In this document: positions 1-10,420 of the stretch, piece after piece | How positions within the stretch are numbered: position 1 is the stretch's first letter | Layout: every line of letters begins with the position of its first letter | From: Astragalus membranaceus | Taxonomy: Eukaryota > Streptophyta > Magnoliopsida > Fabales > Fabaceae | Assembly: GCA_039519185.1 (NCBI GenBank) | Contig: CM076847.1 | Location: 81,443,100-81,507,099 of the forward strand | Reading direction: 5' to 3' | Length of the DNA: 64,000 bases | Notes under the pieces: model-generated | Databases searched by the model: none | Seen by the model: only the letters and a program-made list of their open reading frames with translations | Told to the model about the DNA's origin: nothing | Position numbers and translations under genes: made by a program

Positions 1-301
1 ATTAATGCCTTGTTTCCTGGACAGCTAGTAGCTGACTCAGGGCTTGTGTGTGGCTGACTCATCTTTGCATTCTTTCCATTTCAGGTTCCTTGGGCAGCGG
101 GTGAAAGCTTGCTCTGCAAGACTAGGGTTAGAGACAACCCTCAGCAGCAGCCAGGAACGTTGGCTGACATTTTGGGCTTTATTTTTTTTTTTTGACATTC
201 TGGTGTAATTCTTTATTTTGGACCTATTGGGCTATTGGCATTTTTTTTGGCCAAGTGTAACTAGACATTTTGTAAATAAAAATCTTTCCACCCACCTCCT
301 A

Positions 302-307
<6 letters not shown>
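1..307. other. intergenic, no gene seen
   Basis: I see no coding sequence with family resemblance here. The stretch is AT-rich with T runs. The text around 180-290 could be an old LTR tail, but there is no partner copy in the window to prove it. Confidence 0.4.
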
Positions 308-374
<67 letters not shown>

Positions 375-386
375 GTTGTTGTTGTT
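308..386. repeat. (ATT)n microsatellite followed by (GTT)n
   Basis: About 22 uninterrupted TTA/ATT triplets run to about 374, followed by four GTT triplets. A reading frame crossing it on the minus strand gives a poly-asparagine tract, which is only the repeat translated. Confidence 0.95.
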
Positions 387-992
387 AACAAAGGGAATTA
401 AAAAGGAACGCAACAACACCTGTCGGACTAAACACGATGAAACACTAAAACAACGACGCGACGAATACGCGCACAAACCAAATATTTTGCCAAAGGGATT
501 TATTTCATTATTATTTTTCTAGTAAAAGGAAGAGTAAATAAATAAAAATAACAAAAGTACACCGATTAATATTGGGTGTTCACAAAAGAGATTGAATGAA
601 TTGGTGGGGTGGGGTCAATCACGTGAAGGTGAGAGAATATAAAATAATGGTTTGCAAGATTAAGAAGGGCCCTACCACACGAACGGACAAAAGCAGGAAT
701 CCAGTACGGGACGCATTTTTAGTTGATATTCCATTTGATATAAGATACATGAATTTGATATAAGATGATGTCTATTTGGCCAATATATATGTTGTGTGAC
801 CGAGGCTTTACGCGATTGTTAATTTAAAGTCTTATACAAAAAAGTTTGAATTCATCAAAGTCGCATATTTCTCACACATTATATTGAAGCTCTACGATTA
901 TTTTCCCCTTATTACACGTCATACTTTTTTTTGGCAAAAACCACATCACAAATTTATTGGAAAAAAGGGGAAAAGATTACAAACAAGAAGCG
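387..992. other. intergenic, no gene seen
   Basis: AT-rich sequence without a recognisable gene, RNA or complete repeat. Confidence 0.4.
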
Positions 993-1310
993 CCCTACAA
1001 GAAAAACATGTTTTTCAGAAATGCACCAAATCCGCCGGAAAAGTAACGTTTTCGGCGGATTTTTTCTGCCGGTAAAACGTTCCGCCGGTAATGTGCGTTT
1101 CTGACGGATTTTTTTTTCAAAAAAAAATTAAAAATCCGTTGAAAACGCATATTACCAGCGGTTTTTTTCCGCCAGTAAATTCCGGCGGATTTTTTTCGCC
1201 GGTAATGGGAGTTTCTGGCGGATTTTTTATAAAAAAATTGAAAAATCCGCCGGTAATGTACATTACCGGCAGATTTTTAAAAAAATAATAATTAATTTTT
1301 TTGTAAAAAA
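993..1310. repeat. degenerate CACTA-type terminus with subterminal repeats
   Basis: The segment opens with CCCTACAAGAAAAACATG, one base away from the CACTACAAGAAAA start common to many plant En/Spm (CACTA) elements. It is followed by at least seven short direct and inverted copies built on TCCGCCGGTAATG and its complement, the usual look of CACTA subterminal repeats. No matching opposite end was found nearby, so I read it as a truncated terminus. The family assignment is inferred; the repeats are visible directly. Confidence 0.45.
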
Positions 1311-1795
1311 TTAATTTTTTATCGACGTCCAAGTCCCTTTGAACCGTTTCAGTAGTTGTATGATTTTTAATGAAGTTGATATTACTCTTTTCTGGATACA
1401 TATCAGCCACTGCAGGAACCTGAGATGAAGGTGGAGTTATCACTGCCCTGGTCGGAACCGTGAAACAATTACATTTTTCGCATTAAAAGAAACAATATTT
1501 ACTGTTGGGAAATTTTAACAAACACTATCAACAATGCTTTTAACCATAAACTGGTGTGTAGAAGAAACTATCACTGACAGCCGAAGTTGGAGAAATCCTG
1601 AGGAGGAACAAATCTGAGTAATGTGGGTTAGGATCTTGATCCAAATCTTCACAAGCCAATGAGCCACAATTCGCTTCTAATAGAGAAAACATCCACATTA
1701 CATGCTTACATTGTACAAGTAATTTGAAACTATTTTAAGTTTTCTTGTGATAATTTGAAAAGAATTCACCCTGGGAAGAAGGAGAGGGGGCAAGG
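1311..1795. other. intergenic or 5' flank of the L23 fragment
   Basis: No coding homology is seen. The last 30 bases are purine-rich (GGGAAGAAGGAGAGGGGGC) and directly precede the L23 start codon, so they may be 5' UTR that was retroposed with it. Confidence 0.35.
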
Positions 1796-2028
1796 ATGTC
1801 GAAGAGAGGTCACAGTGGATCGGCGGGTAACAAGTTTCGCATGTCACTAGGTCTTCCAGTGGCGGCAACGATGAATTGTGCGGACAACATCGGTGCCAAG
1901 AACCTCTACATCATATCAGTAAAGGGAATCAAGGGTAGACTTAACCGTCTCCCTTCTGCCTGCGTTGGAGACATGGTGATGGCCACCGTGAAGAAGGGTA
2001 AGCCTAATCTCAGGAAGAAGGTCCTGCC
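1796..2028 (+). pseudogene. RPL23: 60S ribosomal protein L23 (uL14) 5' fragment
   Basis: The translation starts MSKRGHSGSAGNKFRMSLGL and continues through SVKGIKGRLNRLPSACVGDM and KKGKPNLRKKVLP. This is the N-terminal half of cytosolic L23/uL14, a large-subunit protein of about 140 residues in plants. Only about 78 residues are present. At 2029 the reading frame runs into TGTAACATCCC, which looks like the start of an LTR, and the L23 tail is not found after it. There is no intron in the retained part, whereas plant cytosolic ribosomal protein genes are normally interrupted, so a processed retrocopy is likely. Substitutions relative to the usual sequence include V to M and T to I in the ATMNCADNIGAK stretch. 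The product would lack the C-terminal half and could not assemble normally. Identity is certain; the retrocopy and disruption story is inferred. Confidence 0.85.
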
Positions 2029-5000
2029 TGTAACATCCCTAGTTCAGTTAATTTCACATAACGAAATTAACTAGCGATTTATCGTCAATTAAATGATAAA
2101 TCGAGTCATGACTAAGTTTGTGTCGGGAAAGCAATGTTAAATTGCTCAATTAGATGATTTATATGCATTATTTAATTAATCATATGAATTATTGTATATT
2201 TGTTTGATTGAAAATGAGTTTAAGTGGAATTAGAGGAAAGTTAAGTAGAGGGGGTATTTTAGTCATTTACACTCCAATTAAACCTTCAGCTGGAATTAAA
2301 CACCCAACACACTCCTCACTTCCATATAATAACAACCAGAATTTTAGAGGTAAAATATTGAGTTAGTAGTTGGTTAGAAGTAAGCTAAAGTGAGGTAATA
2401 AGTTAAGGGCAAGGTGGTCTTGTCCACCTCATTTAATACACTCAGCCCACAAACACAAAACACAACCTGAAACACTCTCACTTTCTGGATTGTTGGAGTT
2501 TCAGAAATTGAGAAAGCCACAAAATCAGAAATAAGAGCTTGAGAGAAAGGAGAGAGTCACAAGGGTTAGGGGAGGAAGAAGAGGAGAGTTCTCTCTCCAA
2601 TCTTGATGCATGTCCCTCCTTCTTAGCTCATTAGATTCAGCTCACCAATCTCTATCTAGTGACACTAAAATCGTCCTCCACTTCTCCACCATTCTGGTTT
2701 GACCATTTTCGCACCTCAAGTTCCATTGAAGAGAAAATGAGCCTCCTAGCTTGCATGTGGGTTTAATAAAGTTCTAGAGATGGTTTGAAGTATTGCATGT
2801 CAGATTAGGAAGCCACATTGCAGTTTCAGAACCTTGGAGTGAAATACTAGGAGCTGGGTTCGTGATTGGAGCAATAGCCATGGGATTGGGGCTAATTTCG
2901 TGGTTGTGTACGTTTTGGAGTTGAAGATATAGACACACAAATTCTGCGACACAAGCAGTTTTGACCACATATGGTAAATCCTTCGTAACTCTCTCCATAG
3001 TCATCCGTTGAATGTAATTTTTGTTTCTTTAGAAACTAGACACAAAATCCTTCAGATTAGGCATAAGAACCACTTGATTTGACTGAGTATTGATGGATAA
3101 CAATTAGTTCAAGTTTTACTTTTGTAACAGTACCGATTTTGAACCAGTTTATGTATTTTAGCAGTAACTCCCTGAATACTCATCATATCAGTGTGGGACT
3201 TGAACCATATGAAAGTAGACAAAATTATCTACACATTAGGCACTGGTTTGAAATATTTTGGTTAAGAATCGAATTAGTTATGTTTGTTCCAAAACAGCTC
3301 GCAGATGCTGTCCCAAAAGATAATTCGGATTCGGGATCATTCGGGAAGTCTAGTGGCGTTGAGCCCCGTTCATTGTGGTTATGTGATTTTCATCACATTT
3401 TGGTGAGTTCTATACTCGCTTAGGGATATGTTTCGAAAATATGTTTGCATGTTTCATAAATCGAGTTGTCCTGTTTCTATCTCACCATATTGCATAAAAA
3501 CCGTATTTCGGAATTGTAAAATTTGGTGTTTTCGGATGAATGATTGAATGAGTGATTGATATGAATTGTTTGATGATGTGTGTTGGACTGTAAATGTTTG
3601 TTGTTTGATACTGAAACAATGTAGGTTTAAGTTGGGTATCGATCGGAATGAGTTTCGGAATCGATCGGAATGGGAAGTCCACACGAAAACAGGATTTTTA
3701 GTAATGCTGATAAGTCAGCATGACCCGTGCTAATTTTAGCACGACCCATGTTGACCTTTCTGTCCAAAATTATAAAACATGTTCAAATCCATTCTAATCG
3801 ACTCCAAACCTTTCCTAATACCTTCCCCAACCCTATGTATTGATAAATAAACTGTAATTCGTGGAAAACACGTAGGTATAATTGATGTGATGCGAAGGTT
3901 CTATGTTAATGAATGTTAATGACTATGAAGATTAGGTTAGTATTATGAATTGATAAATGGACTATATGTCTCACGAGGTTGAGGTAAATTTTATGATATG
4001 GTAATTGGACTATGTGTCCCATGAGGTCGAGGTTAATGCTATGATATTAATTGTAATTGAAATGACTATGTTGATTGTGATTGAAATAATGATGTTTGGA
4101 TTGAAGTTATAAATGTTTCGAAAAACCGAAATATAGTACACATGTGAGGACATGTATCATTTGGAAATAAAACGAACTATATGTTCAATTTAACAATATT
4201 TTACTGAAATTGGATGATTATATATTCCATCTAGGAATGTTCGAGGTTAACGATGTATAAATTACATCGAGTATAGGTGGCGACCTAATGAGGTTAAGTG
4301 TACGATTCACCGGGATTAGCAAGTTGGCAGTCGGTGATGTAATTAAGATTAAGTGTATGATTCACCGGGATTAGCAAGTTGGTAGTCGGTGTCATATTAG
4401 AATTTAAGTATGTAATTCACCGGGATTAGCAAGTTGGCAGTCGGTGTTATACTTAAAGTTAAGTACGTGATTCATCGGGATTAGCAAGTTGGCAGTCGAT
4501 GTTGTACTTAAGATTAAGGGGTATGGTTCACCGGGATTAGCAAGTTCGCAGTCGGTGCCATATTAGAATTTAAGTATGTGATTCACCGGGATTAGCAAGT
4601 TGGCAGTCGGTGTTATACTTAAAGTTAAGTACGTGATTCATCAGGATTAGCAAGTTGGCAGTTGATGTTGTACTTAAGATTAAGGGGTGCGGTTCACCGG
4701 GATTAGCAAGTTGGCAGTCGGTGTCGTGCTAAGTTAGTGAAACGTAGTCTATAAATTAAACTACCAAAGATTAGAAAGGCACGTAGTTTATAAACTAAAC
4801 CACGATATGAATAAGAATTCATAATTGAACCGAGAGTGTATAGTAAGGGGTCTCGATAGGACTCACTGAGATTTGTAATCTCACCCTTTATATGTCGTGG
4901 TTTTTACAGAGAAACAGGGAACCGCAGAAGTTGAGGAGCACAGTTAGACAGTGCACGTGATGAAGTCCATGGAGATCGATGAGTCTTAGTTTATCGCTTA

Positions 5001-5130
5001 TGTTATTCCCTAGTTTTAATGTAATTCCGATATTATGACTTGTATACGTATTAGAAGTTGTAAATCGTTTCCGCTATTGCTGTTTTTGATATTGAATAAT
5101 AAGGAATAAGATTGATCATTATCTAGTACA
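2029..5130. mobile_element. long LTR-like sequence (chromovirus/Tekay-type?), boundaries partly unresolved
   Basis: The left edge, TGTAACATCCC, is the classic start of many plant Ty3/gypsy chromovirus LTRs and lies exactly where L23 similarity stops. The interior has no gag or pol. It carries a hairpin built on a GTGCTAA/TTAGCAC core around 3727-3748, a tandem array (4294-4730), and a segment around 4850-4960 with GACTCACTGAGATTTG and a pyrimidine-rich TTTTTACAG. I could not find a matching right end with a 5-bp target duplication. A solo LTR, a truncated LTR or another non-coding repeat all remain possible. The right boundary at 5130 (TCTAGTACA) is a guess. Confidence 0.4.
4294..4730. repeat. 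tandem array, about 8 units of 50-60 bp
   Basis: Eight copies of a unit containing the core GGGATTAGCAAGTTGGCAG follow one another at 4313-4715. The spacing alternates slightly because flanking linkers such as TTAAGTATGTGATTCA vary. The bases around the core (CACCG and CGGTG) are complementary, so each unit can form a small hairpin. The array is non-coding. Confidence 0.9.
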
Positions 5131-5258
5131 TACTTGGCAATACTTGTGCTAAGTTCCCCATTATCTCAACCAGTATTGCTAAGTTGTAAATCATTATCTC
5201 AACCATTTAATTTTCTAGTACATACTTGGCAATACTTGTGCTAAGTTCCCCATTATCT
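5121..5258. repeat. direct duplication of about 45 bp
   Basis: The segment TCTAGTACATACTTGGC...CCCCATTATCT occurs at 5122-5166 and again at 5214-5258, separated by about 47 bases that also contain partial copies (CATTATCTCAACCA). Confidence 0.85.
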
Positions 5259-6409
5259 AATACATACATTTCAATTTGCTTACCAAAAAAATAAAATAAT
5301 TCCAACCAAGGTTGTCAAACTCGAGAGTCTACATAGACTCATAGAGAGTCTGTAGACTCGACTCGTAAGAGTCAATGAAATATAAAAATAACATTGAAAA
5401 CCTGTAAATACACTAGTGCAAAAATGACATTAAAATTAGACATTTAAAGTCAGGCGCCCAGATGCCTGACTACATAGGTAGACACGGTGGCAAACTTGTA
5501 AATAAGTGGCAAAACTCGCGAGTATTAAGGTCAAGCGGATACACGTCTGACGTCTAAAGTGAAGAAATAGGGAAAAAATAAGACTTTAGAAGTCAGGCGT
5601 GTATGCGCCTGACTACATAAGTGACGCGGTGGCAAACTTGTAATTAGAGGTGAATTTTTTTTTTCTGTTCTAATACTTTAGACGTCAGGCATCTATTCTC
5701 GCTTGACCTCTAAAGTCCAAAAATAGAAAAAAAAGAATTCTATTTCTGTTTCTCACGCGTTCTCACTCTCAGAATCCTAAACCTTCTCACTTCTTCTTTC
5801 TCTGGCTTCATTTTCGTTCTTGTTCTCAAGTAACATTGAATTCACCGTAATCAAACCCTAATCTCCTCACCACTCTCAGATCTACACGAATCCCCTCACC
5901 ACTTCTTTTTGACGGAACTAACATTGAATTCCTCGATTTCTCTCTCACTTCTAGTTCCAAGTAGATCTGAGGAGATTAGGGTTTGATTACGATGAATCGA
6001 AACCAAAATCGAACATTTTCTGCACAAGCTCAGTTTCAGCAACTCAAGAAAATCGATTCGTAAGGAAGAGAAGAAGATGATGTTCTTGTATCAACGATTC
6101 ACTCTTCATCTCTTCCTCGTTTTTCATCTCTGATATTTATCGCTTTTCATCGCTTTTAGCTTTCTCTCTCGCGCTTCTGGTTTCAATGATTTTCAGATCC
6201 AACAAAACCTAAACCCAGATCTCAGATCCGCGCGCCGTCATCGTCGTCACCGTCAGAACCTTCGGAACCTTCTGAGTGACAACAGGTATGGCGCTTCATT
6301 GATCTTCCTCTGTTCTAATATTCTTCTGATTGGGAATCTTATTTCTGATTTTGCTTTTATTTTGGTGTTATTAGTTTTTGTGGTTTCCCCTATTTTCTTT
6401 TGGTGTTAT

Positions 6410-7519
6410 ACTTCTTTCTGGTCATTGTTCTGCGGCTTATTATCCTCTGCATATTTTTGCATTATCGAATAACAAATCATGTGCCCAATGCTTATGCATT
6501 GTGGTTAATATCGGTTATATGTGAAGTTTGGTTTGCCTTTTCTTGGATATTGGATCAATTCCCAAAGTGGCTTCCTGTGAACCGTGAAACATATCTGGAC
6601 AGGCTAGCTTGCACTAAGGTAAGGCCTTTGAACTTCCGTTTCTGTATTATAATGAAATTTTGTTTTATAGTTTTTCTTTTGTTATAGTAATAATCTTTTA
6701 ATTTAATAGAGTGAATCTGGATAAATATCTCAGCAAGATTAGCTTGTAGTATATCATAATTTTTCAAAGCTCTCCATTAAACTTTTTCAAGTATAAGTTT
6801 ATAACTTTAATAAGGACTTTTTCGTAGGTGAGTAGCTATGAACTTATTTTAACTGAGAAGCTTTTAAAGTTAGAATCTAATCTAAAATGGACCAAAATCA
6901 ATGTGGGTTGCAGATATGATCAGGAAGGGGAACCGTCACAGCTAGCAACAGTTGACATTTTTGTCAGTACTGTTGATCCATTGAAGGAGCCGCCCCTTGT
7001 GACGGCCAACACCGTACTATCTATTCTTTCTGTTGACTACCCGGTGGATAAGGTCTCATGTTATGTTTCTGATGATGGTGCTGCTATGTTGACATTTGAA
7101 GCTCTGGCTGAGACATCAGAATTTGCAAGGAAATGGGTTCCTTTCAGCAAGAAATACGCAATTGAACCTCGGGCACCTGTGTGGTATTTTTCAAAGAAAA
7201 TTGATTACTTGAAGGATAAGGTTCATCCATCATTTGTCAAAGATCGCAGAGCAATGAAGGTAAAAAGATTGACTTGCAAAAGAATTATTCCGTTGTTGTG
7301 GCGTTCTTGCATGCTACAGATATATCATGTTTGTTAACACTTCGTAGCATCTTTTAACGTTGACTCCTATTTTCTTCACAGCGTGAGTATGAGGAATTCA
7401 AAATTCGTATTAATGGTCTTGTTGCAAAGGCTGTGAAAATTCCTGAAGAAGGATGGGTGATGCAAGATGGTACACCTTGGCTTGGAAACAACACTAGAGA
7501 CCATCCCGGAATGATCCAA
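6410..7519 (+). pseudogene. cellulose synthase (CesA) fragment, three exons
   Basis: Three exon blocks match the region of plant CesA running from the first transmembrane helices into the catalytic domain. Exon one (about 6410-6618) gives FLHYRITNHVPNAYALWLIS and SWILDQFPKWLPVNRETYLD. Exon two (6914-7259) gives YDQEGEPSQLATVDIFVSTV and the substrate-binding loop SCYVSDDGAAMLTFEAL. Exon three (7382-7519) gives REYEEFKIRINGLVAKA and GWVMQDGTPWLGNNTRDHPG. Splice sites are preserved, but the junction of exons one and two is out of phase by one base, and nothing of the remaining catalytic motifs (DxD, QxxRW) follows. A full CesA is about 1080 residues; roughly 230 are represented. It lies inside the CACTA element, so it is a captured fragment, not a working glycosyltransferase. 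Confidence 0.9.
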
Positions 7520-7643
7520 GTAGTTTACTTATTTATTTACCGTTTTGGTTGGTTGAATTCTCGTGATGAAGATGAATTCTTACAATGACCTTTTTTGCTT
7601 CATTCACTAATTTTTATTATTTCTCAAAAGTTTATTTACCTAG

Positions 7644-7759
7644 GATGATATTACCTAGGATGATATCACCTGAGAGGCTATCGATGGCATCTCCCGGAGT
7701 TGTTCGCGGGAAACGAGTCCATAATCTTCCATCATATTCATCTGATATTAATCAATCAC
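7644..7759 (+). other. unidentified exon-like fragment
   Basis: A segment bounded by TTACCTAG and CACGTAAAG, which look like acceptor and donor sites, is open in one frame and contains ERLSMASPGVVRGKRVHNLP followed by SYSSDINQS. It is serine- and basic-rich, as in a protein linker. A 15-bp duplication (AGGATGATATTACCT) sits at its start. I do not recognise the parent gene. It may belong to the same parent as the kinase fragment just downstream, but that is a guess. Confidence 0.35.
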
Positions 7760-7892
7760 GTAAAGTCTTCTCACTCTCAAACTATGCACATTTTCATTCT
7801 TTCATATAATTTCATTGTGTCAGCAGCTTTTATTGTGCATTGGTATGCAGTATGTATATGTTTTCTATTAACCTTTCTGTTGTTGCTTTCCA

Positions 7893-8262
7893 GGTTCTTG
7901 TGGAATTGTTTATCATGCTCTGTGGATTGGATCAGTATGTTCATTTCTCTCCCTTTGATTTCTGGTTTGATGCGTTACAAAAGATATTATACCGAGACCA
8001 AGCAATTTATCAGAACTTAATATTCAAAATGTATAAGTTTTTCAGATATAATAGTCAAATTGTTATGCTGCAACTTGGATTATTAGTGTGTAGTACACCG
8101 AGGTCCTTTAGTGGGTTAAATTGAACGTAAATATAAACTAAAATATGCCGTTGTTATTGTGATTTCAACTTACATTCGACTTTCGATTGGCAAGATGTCG
8201 CTGTCAAGGTTTTCCCAACGTAAGAAGATTCAGATGATTTGATGCAGTCCTTCAAAACAAGA
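7893..8262 (+). pseudogene. Raf-like MAPKKK protein kinase fragment
   Basis: In the frame beginning at the GGTTCTTGTGG after the pyrimidine-rich TTTCCAG, the translation reads GSCGIVYHALWIGS. This is the glycine-rich loop of plant Raf-like (group B/C) kinases, usually GSCGTVYHALW-GSDVAVKVF. After a gap with a degraded intron, DVAVKVF appears at about 8195-8215, containing the VAVK lysine, followed by sequence resembling the EDSDDLMQSFKT stretch. The acceptor before DVAVKVF is not a clean CAG, and a stop codon interrupts the second block. Only kinase subdomains I-II are present. A longer open frame over the same bases, which reads VLVELFIMLCGLDQ, is out of phase and should be ignored. Confidence 0.65.
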
Positions 8263-8382
8263 GGTGTGCTCTCCTGTAGTCTAATTTGCTTATCATTTGT
8301 GAAAGACTAAATTTTATCCATATGATCTGGAAGTCAGCTTACGTTTAAATAAAAAAAGCTGTGGATGCTAGAATAGGGTTAC

Positions 8383-8534
8383 CTGTACTTGTGTAACATT
8401 TCCAAACTCAAGGGTGGTCTCTATTACCTTAATAAATAGATGTGCTTCCTCTATTGTGATTGTGGCACTGGCCCTTGGTCCAATTTCTGTTAGAAATTTG
8501 AATAGCTCAATAGCACCCCTAAGGATTATATTTG
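8383..8534 (-). other. minus-strand exon-like open segment, unidentified
   Basis: On the minus strand, a 152-bp stretch lies between an acceptor-like CTTACAG and a donor-like CAGGTAACC. It is open in one frame, with GAIELFKFLTEIGPRASATI followed by TIEEAHLFIKVIETTLEFG. Composition looks like a helical protein exon, but I cannot name the family. It would be a fourth captured gene piece, in reverse orientation to the others. Chance is possible for so short a segment. Confidence 0.3.
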
Positions 8535-8881
8535 CTGTAAGAGAAAATCCTGAAGCATGCTAACATTTATGTTTAAAATTTTTCACTTTGTTTCTTACTA
8601 TCATTATGTGCAAATTTATGCTGAGGTGGCCACAATTGTTTTTTTCTTAATCCAAGCATTATTCTTCGTTCTCATATCAAGAAGCTTTTGTGATTCTTGA
8701 ATTTTTGATAAATCTCAAGTGTACAAGTGTACTGTGTAGTGTAGTGGCCTCCTGTCTGTGTACCCAAACAAGAAATACATTTCAAACTGTTTCTGAATTC
8801 TGCAAGACTTGACCTCTGTTGACGCTGATCTATTACGATTATAATTAAGATATAAGGACAAGGGAGGATGATAACGTGTCT

Positions 8882-8981
8882 GATTACTTAAATTATAAGA
8901 TGCCAAAACATAACCGAGAAACAAACATTGGGATTACTTAACTTATAAGATGCCAAAACATAACCGAGAAACAAACATTGG
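8882..8981. repeat. 50-bp tandem duplication
   Basis: Two adjacent 50-base units starting GATTACTTAA (8882-8931 and 8932-8981) differ at one position near the start. They lie inside the CACTA element between the kinase and Nudix fragments. Confidence 0.95.
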
Positions 8982-9164
8982 GATTGGACACACGTGACTT
9001 GATCACGATCACGTTGCTGAAACTTTTCTTCTGTTTTAATTGTTGCTGACAGTATTTGTGATAACCTGTTGCTTACAGTACTGATTTAATTGTTGCCTGA
9101 TATCCCAATATTTATTCTCTCAGCTCATTAAATCTTACAATTTGAGTTCTGTAATGTTTTGAAG

Positions 9165-9420
9165 GGCAAAAAGGGAATTTGGCTGAAGTTGCCATTAGAG
9201 CAATCTGACTTTGTTCCATTGCTGTCAAGGTAATTTCTAACTTCTTGCAAGTCTATAGAGCTGAGATCTTATATATGTTTGGTTTGTTTTTATTCATTGA
9301 AGTTGAAATGAACTTATGAGGTAACTGATTTTGGTTTCAGAAGGGTTTCAATAACCTCATGCAGAACCAGGATATGTGATGTTAACTTATTGGATTCCTG
9401 AAGGACCTTCCATAACTGAT
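9165..9420 (+). pseudogene. Nudix hydrolase fragment, two exons
   Basis: Block one (9165-9229) reads GKKGIWLKLPLEQSDFVPLL and ends at a donor (TCAAGGTAATT). Block two starts after GGTTTCAG at 9341 and reads HAEPGYVMLTYWIPEGPSIT in one frame. Together these match the N-terminal part of plant cytosolic Nudix hydrolases (NUDT2/6/7/8/10 group), upstream of the Nudix box. A one-base deletion around 9350-9358 shifts the frame between the KGF start and the HAEP block. The Nudix box with catalytic glutamates is absent, so the fragment cannot be an active pyrophosphohydrolase. It lies inside the CACTA element and keeps its intron. Confidence 0.8.
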
Positions 9421-9838
9421 TTTGTAGGTTGAGTTAAGCCGCCCAACCCAAATTCGTTGGGCAACCATTATCGAGCCACTCTGGTTGAGTGTTTAGTCAT
9501 ATGGTTTACTTTCATATTTTCACTCCTCATGTAATTATTTTGCAACTTAAACTGATCACTTGTCTGAATATCAATTTATTCCTGTAAAGGAAGAAACAGG
9601 GGTAAGTTTGATGTAACTAAGAGATATTTATTCCTCTAGCATATCAATTTAATTATGAGTTTGTATGATAAGTGTCAGATTAGTAGCTAAGTCATTCTTT
9701 AGCAAAAGTGAATTGCTTATCTCATTGATTTATTGGCCAGAATTGGCTTTATTACAGCTTAGTTCTGTTAATTCTGGTTGGGTATTATTTATGGTTGTTT
9801 TACTGTGAGTATTATTTATGACCTGAGCACTGATATAT

Positions 9839-9909
9839 GACTCCATGGCCTAATGGATAAGGCGCTGGTCTACGGAACCAGAGATCTGGGTTCGATCCCA
9901 GTGGAGTCG
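9839..9909 (+). tRNA. tRNA-Arg(ACG)-like sequence, probably a pseudogene
   Basis: The 71-base segment pairs its ends GACTCCA and TGGAGTC as an acceptor stem with discriminator G. It has the D-arm GGCCTAATGGATAAGGC and an anticodon arm with stem CTGGT/ACCAG around loop CTACGGA, giving anticodon ACG. The T-arm CTGGG/CCCAG encloses only TTCGAT, six bases instead of seven, and the variable loop is one base short. The usual plant tRNA-Arg(ACG) is 73 bases. The two single-base losses suggest a decayed copy, carried inside the CACTA element. Identity is clear; function is doubtful. Confidence 0.75.
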
Positions 9910-9964
9910 CTTCTACGGAACAAAAATTTGTATTAAACCAAAATTTGAAGAAAAAAAAACTTTT

Positions 9965-10420
9965 AAAGTCAGGCAAGAATAAAAGCTTGACTTCGTAAGT
10001 ATGATTTAAAGTCGAGCAATAATAAAATCTTGACCTTAAATCATACATACGAAGTCAGGCAAGAATAAATGCTTGACTTTAAATCATACTTACGAAGTCA
10101 GGCAAGAATAAATGCTTGACTTCGTAAGTATGATTTAAAGTCAAGCAATAATAAAAGCTTGACCTTAAATCATACATACGAAGTCAGGCAAGAATAAATG
10201 CTTGACTTTAAATCATACTTACGAAGTCAGGCAATAATAAATGTTTGACTTTAAAACATACTTACGAAGTCAGGCGCAATAAATGATTGACCTTAAATCA
10301 TACATACGAAGTCAGGCTATCGCTTGACTTTAAAACTCCAGACATACAAAGTCGACTTAATAAAAGTCAAGCGCCCGCCTGACTTTAAATCCCCTTTTCG
10401 CCTGACTTTAAATCCCTTTT
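9965..10420. repeat. CACTA right subterminal repeat array
   Basis: About a dozen alternating direct and inverted copies of AAGTCAGGCAAGAATAAATG and its complement follow one another. Many form palindromes around CTTACGAAGT or TTTAAATCATA. In CACTA elements such arrays are the usual binding sites of TnpA-like transposase proteins, which is the likely role here. Confidence 0.85.

Noticed and set aside
261..476. Poly-asparagine open frame
   Set aside because: It translates the ATT microsatellite.
2774..3684. Small open frames as genes
   Set aside because: They lie in a non-coding LTR-like region, are short, and have no family resemblance.
4294..4730. CRISPR-like array
   Set aside because: The genome is a plant's, the spacers are not unique, linkers are themselves repeated, and no cas genes exist.
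7840..8124. Open frame reading VLVELFIMLCGLDQYVHF
   Set aside because: The overlapping frame matches the kinase glycine-rich loop GSCGIVYHALW; this frame is out of phase and spans a degraded intron.
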